A stretch of DNA of 64,000 bases, taken from NCBI RefSeq assembly GCF_016907235.1, contig NZ_JAFBBO010000001.1:2356001-2420000 (forward strand). Direction: 5' to 3'. A model generated the notes under the pieces. That model was not told the origin of the DNA and searched no databases. It saw only the letters and a program-made list of their open reading frames with translations. Position 1 is the first letter of the stretch, and each line of letters starts with the position of its first letter. The stretch comes from Oerskovia jenensis. GTDB lineage: Bacteria > Actinomycetota > Actinomycetes > Actinomycetales > Cellulomonadaceae. This document shows positions 40,130-48,410 of the stretch, piece after piece. A program made the position numbers and the translations under genes.

Positions 40130-42301
40130 TCAGCGTTGCTTGAACGCCACGACGCCGGGTTCGTCCGGTCCCCACCACCCCTTGGGCACAAGCCGTACCT
40201 CTACCGCCTCGAGCCGGTAGGCGTAGCCCGCCGACCCCGACGGCGCACCGTTCTTGGCCCACCCGAGCCACCCCAGCTCCTGGGCGTGCGTGCGGTAGTA
40301 GATGTCGTACCGCTGCGCCATCTGCCCCGTCAGCTCGATCTTGAACGCCTCGACCTGCAACGCCCGACCCGTCGTGCCGACGATCTCGCCCGCTTCGACG
40401 AACGGCTGCCACCCGATGTCCTGCACGTGAGCAGACGCCCGAATCCCACCGAGAGCGGCCGGATCCGCCAGACGGAACTTCAACGCCTCCACCCGCAGAG
40501 CCTGGCCCGTCGTCCCGGCTGCCTGCCAACCCTCGACCTCGCGCTGCCACCCGAGGTTCTCCACATGGGCCTGAAAACGCACCTTCTTGTTCGGATCGTC
40601 GAACGACGCGGGCATCCCGTTGCCCGCCGGCGGCTCTTGCCCCACCTTGCGCACGAACTTCACCTCGACCGCTTCGATCGCAGCCTCATACGAAGGAGCG
40701 CCGGCAATCTCTCCGTTCTTCGCCCAACCCAACCAGCCGATCCTGGCCACATGAGCCCGGTAGTACACGTCGTAGAACTCGGCGGTCTGCCCCTTGACCC
40801 CGAACATGATCGCAGTCAACGGCTGCTCGCCTGCTGGATTCAGGTGCGCCGGACCGTGGTACTGGCCTACCGCTGGGCCCTTACGCACGTACCCGGACAC
40901 CCACACGTCATGAGCCCCTGCTGGGTTAACCCCCGGCCAGACGCGCAGTCCCCGCAGTTCGCGCCCCTGCCCCGTGGTCCCTGCCATGGTTGTGCCCGAC
41001 GCGTCCGCACCTGCCACCGGGGCCAGTCCGTCCGGCCCCTGGGCTTGAAGAGTGATCTTCAGGTCCTCGGCGAGGCCGAGCACCAGTTGCGGCGCAGTTG
41101 CCGTGCTGTCGGCGTACCCCTGACGGCTGGCAGTCACCTCGACAGTGACCGTCCGCCCCTCGAACCACGGCGGAGGGGTGTACCCCAGGTAGGTCTCGCC
41201 CGCGATCGGAACACCGTCGACGAACCACTGGTAGGAGTGCTTCTCTGGCAGCGGAGTCGCGTCAGAGACGACGGCCGCCTGAAGTTGCTGACCGGCCTTC
41301 GTCCCCCTGATCTCGACGGAGATCGGCGTGAACACGCAGTCGTTTCCGCACACGACCGCCTCGGTCGTCCACGGCGTGTCACCCGGGACTGCGACGTACT
41401 CGAGCGTGACCGGCACGTTCCCCGACCCCAGGACCGCGCGGTCGAGAACGACCGTGTGGATCGTGTCGGCGACGGCGAAGCGTGCGAGCTCGGCCGATCC
41501 GAGGAGCACCCGAACCTGTCCGATCTTGGTCGGAAGGCGGAACGTCCCGATCTCGAGGCCGACCCCCGACTCCCCGGGACTCGCGGTGGGCAACCACCAG
41601 CTGAGAGCAGGCAGTACCGGCCTCGGCTCGCCTCCGGCGACCTCGATCCTGTACTGACCATGAGTCCCCGTCTGCCCGGTGGCGTCGACCCATCGTGTGT
41701 ACAGCAGCTGTCGTCCGGGAACTTCCGGGACGAAGGGCACGAGCATCTCGCCCTCGGTGACAGGATGCGACGTCCAAGGACCGCTCTCCCCGAGCCGGAT
41801 CTCGTACGCGACGACGTCCGTCTCGGTCGGCGGAGCGAGCCGGAACATCCCCTGCACACCAGGGCCGCCTCGTTCCTCGTGCTGGACGTAGACGGCGTCG
41901 TACCCCAGCACCGGGCTCAGTACCGGACTGGACGTCGGCGCGACGTTCTCGACCGGGGCCGATGCCGGAGCCGGAGCTGGCGCCGGCGGAGCCGCCGGAG
42001 CCGCCGGAGCCTGAGCCGGGCTGCTCTCGGGCGCCGGCAGCGTCGGGTCCGGCGTCGGGTCCGCAGCCGGCGTCGGCGCCGGCGTCTCGATCGGCGCCGG
42101 AGTCTCGATCGGTGCCGGGGTCTCGATCGGCGCCGGCGCCTCCACCCCGCTCGCGCCCGGATCGCTCTTCACCGCGGCCACGGCCACCGGTCCGCTCGCC
42201 AGGAGCGCGATGGTCACCACCGCGGCGACGGCTCCGCTCAGCCCCCCTGACCTGCGACGAGATGTCGCCGCCCCCCTCATCGGAACAACGGTCCTCTTCA
42301 T
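40130..42301 (-). CDS. Exported ChW-repeat cell-surface protein (paralog B)
   Basis: A 723-residue homolog of the protein at 37480-39993 with the same plan: a signal peptide (SGAVAAVVTIALLASGPVAV, mature from about 45), a Pro-rich linker with three perfect APIETP repeats and then PTPAADPTPDPT, Ig-like beta domains (TYLGYTPPPWFEGRTV), and six ChW repeats from about residue 413 to the end (RFQAHVENLGWQREV, RASAHVQDIGWQPFV, IYYRTHAQELGWLGWAKNG). ATG 42301 follows GGAGAG. Both genes read leftward, each with its own terminator, so they are probably independently transcribed products of a tandem duplication. Confidence 0.85.
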   Translation of the reverse strand: MKRTVVPMRGAATSRRRSGGLSGAVAAVVTIALLASGPVAVAAVKSDPGASGVEAPAPIETPAPIETPAPIETPAPTPAADPTPDPTLPAPESSPAQAPAAPAAPPAPAPAPASAPVENVAPTSSPVLSPVLGYDAVYVQHEERGGPGVQGMFRLAPPTETDVVAYEIRLGESGPWTSHPVTEGEMLVPFVPEVPGRQLLYTRWVDATGQTGTHGQYRIEVAGGEPRPVLPALSWWLPTASPGESGVGLEIGTFRLPTKIGQVRVLLGSAELARFAVADTIHTVVLDRAVLGSGNVPVTLEYVAVPGDTPWTTEAVVCGNDCVFTPISVEIRGTKAGQQLQAAVVSDATPLPEKHSYQWFVDGVPIAGETYLGYTPPPWFEGRTVTVEVTASRQGYADSTATAPQLVLGLAEDLKITLQAQGPDGLAPVAGADASGTTMAGTTGQGRELRGLRVWPGVNPAGAHDVWVSGYVRKGPAVGQYHGPAHLNPAGEQPLTAIMFGVKGQTAEFYDVYYRAHVARIGWLGWAKNGEIAGAPSYEAAIEAVEVKFVRKVGQEPPAGNGMPASFDDPNKKVRFQAHVENLGWQREVEGWQAAGTTGQALRVEALKFRLADPAALGGIRASAHVQDIGWQPFVEAGEIVGTTGRALQVEAFKIELTGQMAQRYDIYYRTHAQELGWLGWAKNGAPSGSAGYAYRLEAVEVRLVPKGWWGPDEPGVVAFKQR

Positions 42302-42426
42302 GCACTCTCCAGTTGAGCCGCGCCGCTAATCGGCGAATCGGAGCGAAGCATACTGATCCGCACGGTCCGCGAACAGTCGTTCTGGGGCACCCGTACATAT
42401 TTCGCCCGCTCGCGCCACCGTGAGGC

Positions 42427-42534
42427 ATGCGAGGGGGCGCCAGCACGGGCTGGCACGAGGAGGGGACCTTCGTCACGATCCCCGCGTCGGAGGTCCCGGA
42501 CGCCCGTTTTCCGCGGTTTCGGGGCCTAACCTGA
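42427..42534 (+). CDS. Candidate small ORF of 35 codons upstream of the SDR gene
   Basis: ATG 42427 opens a 35-residue frame (RGGASTGWHEEGTFVTIPAS..., ending FRGLT). Third positions are G or C in nearly all codons until the last eight. A weak GTGAGG precedes the ATG. Its stop lies within the likely promoter (TAACCT, 42527-42532) of the SDR gene. It could be a real small protein or chance coding in GC-rich DNA. I recognise no family. Confidence 0.3.
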   Translation: MRGGASTGWHEEGTFVTIPASEVPDARFPRFRGLT

Positions 42535-42583
42535 GGGAGACGGCCAGGAAGAGCTGGCCGCACCCGTTGCTCTGGAGGGCATC

Positions 42584-43357
42584 ATGCGTACCGTCGTCGT
42601 CACCGGAACCGCCTCGGGCATCGGCAAGGCCCTCAAGGGCATGCTGGAGGCCGACGGCCACCGCGTCATCGGTGTCGACCTGCGCGACGCCGACGTCACG
42701 GTCGACCTCACGACCGACGCCGGCCGCGCCGGGCTCGTCGAGCAGGTCACTGCGCTCAGCGGCGGCACGATCGACGCGATCGTCGCCAACGCGGGCCTGT
42801 CGAACGGCAGCCCGGCGACCCTCGCGGTCAACTACTTCGGCGCCCTCGCGACCCTCGAGGGCCTGCGCCCGCTGCTCGCCGGCTCGGACGCCCCGCGCGC
42901 GGCCGTGACCTGTTCCATGGCGAGCCTCCTGCCCGTCGACGACCAGCTCGTCGAGCTGACCCTCGCGGGCGACGAGGCCGCCGCGCTGGCCCGCGCCGCC
43001 GAGCTCGCCGCGGCCGGGACGGGAGACATCATCTACGGCAGCAGCAAGGCCGCCGTCGCGCACTGGCTGCGCCGCGTCGCCCCCACCGCCGACTGGGCCG
43101 GGGCCGGCATCCCCCTCAACGCGATCGGCCCGGGCATCGTCCAGACCGGCATGACCGCCGAGATGCTCGCGACCGAGGAGTCGACCAAGGCCGTCGAGTC
43201 CCACGTCCCCATGCCGCTCGGCGGGATCATGGGCCCCGAGGTCCCCGCGAACCTCCTGCGTTTCCTCGTCTCCCCGGAGAACAGCCACATGTGCGGGCAG
43301 GTCGTCTTCGTCGACGGCGGTTCCGACGTGGTCATCCGGGGCGACAAGGTCTGGTGA
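42584..43357 (+). CDS. Short-chain dehydrogenase/reductase
   Basis: A 257-residue classical SDR. The NAD(P)-binding glycine motif is TGTASGIG (residues 8-15), VANAGLS follows strand 4 (about 66), and the catalytic pair is Y150 and K154 in IIYGSSKAA. The protein resembles the 3-alpha-hydroxysteroid dehydrogenase-like group of actinobacterial SDRs (PLGGIMGPEVPANLLRFLVS and CGQVVFVDGGSD near the end), but the substrate cannot be stated. ATG 42584 has the strong site GGAGGGCATC. A perfect 48-bp palindrome ends the transcript. Confidence 0.88.
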   Translation: MRTVVVTGTASGIGKALKGMLEADGHRVIGVDLRDADVTVDLTTDAGRAGLVEQVTALSGGTIDAIVANAGLSNGSPATLAVNYFGALATLEGLRPLLAGSDAPRAAVTCSMASLLPVDDQLVELTLAGDEAAALARAAELAAAGTGDIIYGSSKAAVAHWLRRVAPTADWAGAGIPLNAIGPGIVQTGMTAEMLATEESTKAVESHVPMPLGGIMGPEVPANLLRFLVSPENSHMCGQVVFVDGGSDVVIRGDKVW

Positions 43358-43376
43358 CCTGACCGGCTCACCTCGA

Positions 43377-43424
43377 GAAGGCGGCCCGACGGCGTCACGC
43401 GCGTGACGCCGTCGGGCCGCCTTC
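43377..43424. terminator. Perfect 24-bp palindromic terminator
   Basis: The 48 bases 43377-43424 form an exact palindrome centred at 43400/43401, with both arms containing GCCCGACGGCG. It lies 19 nt after the SDR stop codon. Confidence 0.85.
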
Positions 43425-43468
43425 TGCGTGTCCGAGCGGGGCAGCACGCCGCGCGCGAGGATGGACGG

Positions 43469-43993
43469 ATGCACCTGTCCGCAGAGCTCGGAGACCTCAC
43501 GACCGTCGACGTCGACGTGATCGTCAACGCCGCGAACTCCTCGCTGCTCGGAGGCGGCGGGGTGGACGGTGCGATCCACGCCGCGGCCGGGCCCCGGCTG
43601 CTCGACGCGTGCCGCGAGCTGCGGCGGACGACGTTGCCGGACGGGCTCCCCGTCGGCGAGGCGGTCGCCACGCCGGGCTTCGACCTGCCGGCGCGGTGGG
43701 TCGTCCACACGGTCGGGCCGGACCGGCACCGGGGACAGACGGACCCCGCGCTGCTCGCCTCGTGCTTCACGCGCTCGCTCGACGTCGCCGCGGACCTCGG
43801 TGCGACGTCTGTCGCGTTCCCCGCAGTGAGCGCGGGCGTCTACGGCTGGGACGGAGACGAGGTCGCGCGCGTCGCGGTGGCGGCGGTCCGCGCGTGGGGC
43901 GACCGCGGGGACCGGGGCGTGGCGGACGTGCGCTTCGTGCTGTTCGGCGAACGGTTGCTGGACGCGTTCGAGAGGGCTCTCGCCCAGGACTGA
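43469..43993 (+). CDS. Macrodomain protein (ADP-ribose / O-acetyl-ADP-ribose hydrolase)
   Basis: A 174-residue MacroD-type macrodomain. Signature blocks are DVIVNAANSSLLGGGGVDGAIHAAAGP (residues 17-43: the VNAAN and GGGVDGAIH cores) and AFPAVSAGVYGWDGDEVARVA (about 118). These bind ADP-ribose; the family removes ADP-ribose from acidic residues on proteins or deacetylates O-acetyl-ADP-ribose. The start is ATG 43469, giving MHLSAELGDLTTVDVD. Transcription is separate from the SDR gene because of the palindromic terminator. Confidence 0.92.
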   Translation: MHLSAELGDLTTVDVDVIVNAANSSLLGGGGVDGAIHAAAGPRLLDACRELRRTTLPDGLPVGEAVATPGFDLPARWVVHTVGPDRHRGQTDPALLASCFTRSLDVAADLGATSVAFPAVSAGVYGWDGDEVARVAVAAVRAWGDRGDRGVADVRFVLFGERLLDAFERALAQD

Positions 43994-44285
43994 CGTGCCC
44001 GTCCCGTTCACACGGCGTCACGTTCTCCCAGAGCGTGGACACCCCCTTGCCCGGGCCGCCGGTGACCGCCACCCTGACGGCCATGCAGATCTTCCGTACG
44101 TCGCAGGTGTGTCCGTAGGGCGACGACGCCGCGCAGCCCTGCGCCGGTCGTGGTGTTCGGGTCGGCTGCGGTGTTCAACCTCGTCGTGGGGCTCGCGCTC
44201 GCGAGCGTCCTGTTCGCGAACCTGGAGATCTGAGCCGGCGCGCGCTCTGCCGCAGGTGCCGCTGGTGCGGCTGCTGCCGCTGGGG

Positions 44286-44318
44286 AAAGGCCCGTCGCGA
44301 CTCTCGCGGCGGGCCTTT
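44286..44318 (+). terminator. Rho-independent-type hairpin
   Basis: Arms 44286-44300 and 44304-44318 (AAAGGCCCG... with ...CGGGCCTTT) form a 15-bp stem with one G-T pair and a CTC loop, ending in TTT. It implies a transcript reading in from the left, although no confident gene lies immediately before it. Confidence 0.7.
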
Positions 44319-44336
44319 ACCAACTTGTGATTTTCG

Positions 44337-44351
44337 AAGTATCAGATACTT
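44337..44351. promoter_or_regulatory. Operator-like palindrome AAGTATCAGATACTT (site 1)
   Basis: A perfect 7-1-7 palindrome in an AT-rich patch at the expected -35 side of the promoter for the heptad-repeat gene. The core AGTATCAGATA returns inverted at 44392-44406. Confidence 0.6.
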
Positions 44352-44391
44352 GCTTTCTTTCCTCTTGTGGCCGTTGCTAGCGTCGACGGTG

Positions 44392-44406
44392 ATTTATCTG
44401 ATACTC
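44392..44406. promoter_or_regulatory. Operator-like half-matching site (site 2)
   Basis: The reverse complement reads GAGTATCAGATAAAT, sharing 11 contiguous bases with site 1. It lies just downstream of the TAGCGT box, where a bound repressor would block initiation. Confidence 0.5.
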
Positions 44407-44479
44407 GGAGTTGCATCAAGGTGATGGGCACTCCGGAGTCAGACCGGCAACGACGCCGGCCACGAGAGGACCCTCGCAC

Positions 44480-46588
44480 ATGACGAACCACGCCTTCCCG
44501 CGCCCTTCGCGCGCGCACTCAGCCCTGACCATCGGCGCCCTGGCCGTGCTGGCGCTCGCCGTCGTCGCGCTCGTCGCCTACCTCCTGATCTTCAACGGCA
44601 AGGTCGCCGACGGCGCCACGCGCCTCGACGACGGAGCCACCCGTCTCGAAGCGGGCGCGGCCGAGCTCGCCGACGGCGCGACCCGCGCCGAAGAGGGCGC
44701 AGGCAAGCTCGCCGACGGCTCGAAGGACCTCGAGGACGGCGCCAAGAAGCTCTCGACCGGCGCGACGCAGGCCTCGACCGGCGCGACCCAGCTCGCGGAC
44801 GGCAGCGTGACCGCCCTCGACGGCGCGGCACAGCTTGCCGCAGGGGCCGACGAGCTCAACGCCGGAGCGGCCAAGCTCGCGCCGGGGGCCGCTGAGGCCT
44901 CGACCGGGGCGAACAAGCTGGCCGCGGGGGCACAGACCCTCACCGGCAGGCTCTCCGCCGAGCTGGCACCGGGCGCCACGATGCTCTCCGACGGCGCAGC
45001 CCGGGCTCTCGCTGGATCACAGAAGCTCACCGCAGGCCTCAACGACGAGCTCGCTCCCGGCGCCGTCAGGGCCCTCGCCGGGTCACAGAAGCTCACCACG
45101 GGCCTCAACGACAAGCTCGCTCCGGGTGCCGCCAGGGTGGCCGACGGCGCCGCCCAGATCCACGCCGGATCCGGCGACCTCAGTGGGAAGCTCACGAGCG
45201 AGCTGGCCCCGGGCGCGGCGGACCTCGCGGTGGGGGCGTCGACCGTCTCGACCGGCGCGGCCGGAGCCGCCGCGAGCAGCGCCTCCCTGGCCACCGGCGC
45301 CCGCGGGGTCTCCGACGGCGCAACCGCACTTGCCACTGGCTCCGCCGCTGTGTCAGCCGGCGCCTCCCAGCTCCACGACGGAGCGAGCACGTTGTCCGCC
45401 GGGCTGGATCAGGCGGCGGCATCGGCGAAGTCGTTGAAGGACGGATCGGCGGATGTCGCGGCAGGTGCCGCGGGCGTGGAGTCCGGTGCCGCGGACCTTG
45501 CCACCAGTCTTGCCGCTGTGGCGGCCACGGTGCCGACCGACTCCCCCTTGAAGGCCCAGCTCGATCGGCTCGCAGGTGCCGCCGGTGAGCTCTCCGCGGG
45601 CGCATCGTCTCTCGAGTCCGGGGCAAAGAAGGTCGCCGATGGAAACGCCCAGCTCCACACGGGACTCACCGGGGAGAAGGGGCTCGTGAACGGCGCCCGG
45701 TCGCTGGCTGCGGGTTCCGCCGCGCTCACGACCGGGAGTGCGGACCTCGACAAGGGGACCCAGTCCCTGCAGACGGGAGCGAAGCAGGTCTCCGACGGCG
45801 CTGCGCAGCTCTCCTTCGGGCTGGGCGATCTCTCGCGCGGTGCTGCACAGGTCAAGGCCGGGTCGCAGCGCGTCGCCACGGGCGCTGAGGCAGCCGCCAC
45901 CGGCGCGACCACCCTGAACACCAAGCTCGGCGAGCTCGCCCCCGGCGCCGCCGAGGTCGCCACCGGCACGAAGGACGCAGCCACCGGCGCCACCGACCTC
46001 AACAACGGCCTCGGCCGCCTCACCCCCGGCCTCCAGACGGCCGCGACCGGTGCCACCGACCTCAACACCGGTCTCGGCGTGCTCGCCCCCGGCGCAGCGA
46101 AGGTGTCGGCCGGCGCGCTGGCGGCGGCAGACGGTTCGGGAACCCTCTCGACGGGCGCCAAGGACCTCGCCGCAGGCAACGCCAAGCTCGCCACGGGCGC
46201 GCGCGATCTGTTCGCGGGCACCACGAAGCTCGAGACCGGGTCGCTCAGCCTCCACACGGGCATCAACGCCCTGTCGAGCGGTGCGACGACGCTCGCAGCC
46301 GGCAACGCCGCGCTCGCCGAGGGGGCGGGCACCCTGCACGCGGGCACGACGACCCTCGCGGACGGTGCGGGCGAGCTCGCGAAGGGCAGCTCCACGCTGG
46401 CCGACGGGGCGGGCACGCTCGCCGACGGCACGGTCGAGATCTCGGACGGTACGACCAAGATGAAGTCGGACGTCGAGAACAGCCCGGCCGGCAAGCTCTC
46501 GCTCGGCATGTCGGCGATCGCGGGCGGGAGCCTGCTCGCCGGAGTCGTCGGGGTCGGACTGGGGTTGCGCCGCCGGCTCACCATCTGA
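44480..46588 (+). CDS. YhgE/Pip-like membrane protein made of x-x-x-Leu-x-x-Gly heptad repeats
   Basis: A 702-residue protein with one membrane helix near the N terminus (IGALAVLALAVVALVAYLLIF, about 17-37), about 620 residues of heptads such as LADGATR, LEAGAAE, LADGSKD, and a C-terminal helix (AIAGGSLLAGVVGVGLGL) followed by basic residues. The xxxLxxG heptad pattern is that of YhgE/Pip proteins, but the usual C-terminal ABC-2-type membrane domain is missing; only the stalk and two end anchors remain. A 60-bp internal duplication (ALAGSQKLTAGLNDELAPGA, twice) shows growth by repeat copying. A long helical stalk or wall-spanning fibre is likely; the role is unknown. It is preceded by operator-like sites. 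Confidence 0.8.
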   Translation: MTNHAFPRPSRAHSALTIGALAVLALAVVALVAYLLIFNGKVADGATRLDDGATRLEAGAAELADGATRAEEGAGKLADGSKDLEDGAKKLSTGATQASTGATQLADGSVTALDGAAQLAAGADELNAGAAKLAPGAAEASTGANKLAAGAQTLTGRLSAELAPGATMLSDGAARALAGSQKLTAGLNDELAPGAVRALAGSQKLTTGLNDKLAPGAARVADGAAQIHAGSGDLSGKLTSELAPGAADLAVGASTVSTGAAGAAASSASLATGARGVSDGATALATGSAAVSAGASQLHDGASTLSAGLDQAAASAKSLKDGSADVAAGAAGVESGAADLATSLAAVAATVPTDSPLKAQLDRLAGAAGELSAGASSLESGAKKVADGNAQLHTGLTGEKGLVNGARSLAAGSAALTTGSADLDKGTQSLQTGAKQVSDGAAQLSFGLGDLSRGAAQVKAGSQRVATGAEAAATGATTLNTKLGELAPGAAEVATGTKDAATGATDLNNGLGRLTPGLQTAATGATDLNTGLGVLAPGAAKVSAGALAAADGSGTLSTGAKDLAAGNAKLATGARDLFAGTTKLETGSLSLHTGINALSSGATTLAAGNAALAEGAGTLHAGTTTLADGAGELAKGSSTLADGAGTLADGTVEISDGTTKMKSDVENSPAGKLSLGMSAIAGGSLLAGVVGVGLGLRRRLTI

Positions 46589-46740
46589 CCGGCTGACCTG
46601 CGCGATCCCGCGCGGCGCCTCACAGTCGACGGTGACGCCGCGCTCTTCGAGGGTGGCGGGGCCGCGTCCATGACCTGGACGCGGCTCCCGCCGCCCTCGC
46701 TCTGTGTCCACCCCGGGAGCCCGCAAAGTTGCCCACCTGA

Positions 46741-46769
46741 CACCTACTTGCCAACCAGGAAAGTAGGTG
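46741..46769. promoter_or_regulatory. Inverted repeat CACCTACTT-N11-AAGTAGGTG, probable operator
   Basis: A perfect 9-bp inverted repeat with an 11-nt spacer ends 5 nt before the ATG at 46775. It is well placed for autoregulation by the winged-helix regulator encoded second in this operon. Confidence 0.6.
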
Positions 46770-46774
46770 CTTCG

Positions 46775-47236
46775 ATGGACACCATGAGCAACGACGCACC
46801 CTCCCTCGCCGCCCCCACCCCCCGGGAGGCCACTGCCGCACTCGACCTCGCAACCCGGAGCACCGCGGCGACAGCGGGCATCGGGCACCGCTGGGTCCAG
46901 AGCCTGCTCCTCGCCTGGGCCGCCATGACGATCACCGTCGTACTGCTCGTCGGCCTCGGGGGCGTTCCGGGGATCGTCGTCGGCTCCCTGATCGGCCCGC
47001 TCTTCGCCGGCACGGTCGCGATCTGGGCCGCCCGCCAGGGCATCCGGGCGCGCAGCCTGAACGGCCGCTACCTGCTCGCCGTCCTCCTCTGGGCCGTCCT
47101 CTACGGCGCGGCGCTCACCCTCGGCCTGCCCGGGCAGGCAGGCAACCTGGGCTACTGGCTCCCCGCCGCACTGGCTACCGCACTCCCGATGCTCGTCGCC
47201 GCCCTGTGGCCTCGTCGCGAGGAGCAGGTGCGATGA
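46775..47236 (+). CDS. Small four-helix membrane protein, partner of winged-helix regulator
   Basis: A 153-residue membrane protein with four predicted helices after a 45-residue polar N terminus: WVQSLLLAWAAMTITVVLLV, GIVVGSLIGPLFAGTVAIWA, YLLAVLLWAVLYGAALTLGL and YWLPAALATALPMLVAALWP. I do not recognise a specific family. Its last codon overlaps the start of the regulator gene (ATGA), the usual layout of a regulator that controls its own membrane partner. The start at 46775 is chosen because it follows the operator and gives a clean N terminus. Confidence 0.7.
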   Translation: MDTMSNDAPSLAAPTPREATAALDLATRSTAATAGIGHRWVQSLLLAWAAMTITVVLLVGLGGVPGIVVGSLIGPLFAGTVAIWAARQGIRARSLNGRYLLAVLLWAVLYGAALTLGLPGQAGNLGYWLPAALATALPMLVAALWPRREEQVR

Positions 47237-47556
47237 CCGAGACGCACCCCCGCCACCGGCTCGACGACGTCATCCACTCCCCCGTCCGGCTCTCGGTCGT
47301 CGCGGCGCTCGCCGGGGTCGAGAAGGCCGACTTCAGGTCGTTGCGCGACGCGATCGAGGTGTCCGACTCGACGCTCTCCAAGCAGCTCACGGTGCTCGAG
47401 GACGCAGGCTACGTCGAGATCACCAAGGACCGCGTGGGCCGACGCCCGCGGACGTGGGCAGCGCTCACGCCTGCCGGGCGCGCCGCGCTCACCGCACACC
47501 TCCAGGCGTTGCGTGCGATCGCCGAGCAGCAGCTCCCGACGGTCACCGACGCCTGA
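47233..47556 (+). CDS. Winged-helix transcriptional regulator (ArsR/MarR-like)
   Basis: A 107-residue single-domain winged helix. The DNA-binding core is SPVRLSVVAALAGVEKADF (about 17-35), the recognition segment SDSTLSKQLTVLEDAGYVEI (about 47-66), and the wing GRRPRTWAALTPAGRAAL. This pattern belongs to the pfam13601-type winged-helix regulators. No metal-binding cysteines are present, so it is not a classical metal-sensing ArsR. It is cotranscribed with the membrane protein before it and probably binds the inverted repeat at 46741-46769. Confidence 0.85.
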   Translation: MTETHPRHRLDDVIHSPVRLSVVAALAGVEKADFRSLRDAIEVSDSTLSKQLTVLEDAGYVEITKDRVGRRPRTWAALTPAGRAALTAHLQALRAIAEQQLPTVTDA

Positions 47557-47685
47557 TCCACAGGGCTGTGGACATCCCCAGGACCCGGGGATGCGAGCCG
47601 TGCACAGGCACTCCGGCGGGCCGCGAACACACAGGGCGACCGCGCCGCACACCACGCGTGGGTGCCGTGCGGAAGAGTGGGCGCC

Positions 47686-48366
47686 ATGACCACGACCGAG
47701 GCCACCGGCCAGCACGTCCCCGACCCCACGGCACCGCTCGCCGCGCCGGCCGACTCGCCCGTCTCTCCCCCCGCGGGCGCCCGCTGCTTCGGCGACGGCG
47801 ACCCGCTCTACGAGGCGTACCACGACACCGAGTGGGGGGTCCCCGTCCACGGGGACGAGGCGCTGTTCGAGCGGCTGGCGCTCGAGGCCTTCCAGTCGGG
47901 CCTCGCGTGGATCACCGTGCTGCGCAAGCGCCCCGCGTTCCGTGAGGCGTTCGCCGGCTTCGACCCGGAGGTCGTCGCGCAGTTCTCCGAGGAGGACGTC
48001 GAGCGCCTGCTCCAGGACGCCTCGATCATCCGCAACCGGATGAAGATCGAGGCCACGATCTCCAACGCGCGTGCCCTGCTCGCGCTGCACGAGCAGGGCA
48101 GGACGCTCGACGAGCTCGTCTGGTCGTTCGCCCCGGGGGGTTCACGCGCGCCCGACGGCGGCACTCCCCTCGATCGCCCACGTCCCGCGACCTTCGCGGA
48201 CCTCGCGGCCAGCACCCCCGAGTCGGTCGCCCTGGCCAAGGCCCTCAAGAAGGAGGGTTTCCGCTTCATCGGCCCGACGACGGCCTACGCGGCGATGCAG
48301 GCGTGCGGGCTCGTGGACGACCACCTGGCGACGTGCCCGGTCGTGACCGGCGAGCCTTTGCTATAG
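47686..48366 (+). CDS. tag: DNA-3-methyladenine glycosylase I
   Basis: A 226-residue Tag-type glycosylase that excises 3-methyladenine from DNA. After about 35 unconserved Ala/Pro residues comes RCFGDGDPLYEAYHDTEWG, the family's first block with zinc ligands Cys and His. Then follow LALEAFQSGLAWITVLRKR with the catalytic Glu, IIRNRMKIEATISNA, and GFRFIGPTTAYAAMQACG. The second zinc pair is in DDHLATC. About 20 residues (GGSRAPDGGTPLDRPRP) are inserted between the DELVWSF and the next helix. A weak box (AAGAGT) lies 7 nt before ATG 47686. Confidence 0.95.
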   Translation: MTTTEATGQHVPDPTAPLAAPADSPVSPPAGARCFGDGDPLYEAYHDTEWGVPVHGDEALFERLALEAFQSGLAWITVLRKRPAFREAFAGFDPEVVAQFSEEDVERLLQDASIIRNRMKIEATISNARALLALHEQGRTLDELVWSFAPGGSRAPDGGTPLDRPRPATFADLAASTPESVALAKALKKEGFRFIGPTTAYAAMQACGLVDDHLATCPVVTGEPLL

Positions 48367-48410
48367 CAGAACGGTTCCATCTTCTGAGACGGGATGCGAT
48401 CATGAGGACC

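Larger units (their letters stand above)
43994..44479. other. 486-bp intergenic region with terminator, promoter and paired operator sites
   Basis: This is the longest gap without an assigned gene. It contains a possible short hydrophobic frame near 44149-44232 (VVFGSAAVFNLVVGLALAS...) without a ribosome site, the terminator at 44286-44318, then an unusually AT-rich stretch (44325-44415) with two related palindromic sites flanking a TAGCGT box at 44378-44383. The short frame may be the remnant of a small membrane protein. Confidence 0.6.

Noticed and set aside
44149-44232. Short hydrophobic frame VVFGSAAVFNLVVGLALAS... in the 44-kb intergenic region
   Set aside because: No ribosome site or upstream -10 at a suitable distance and only GTG starts; left as a note within the intergenic entry.
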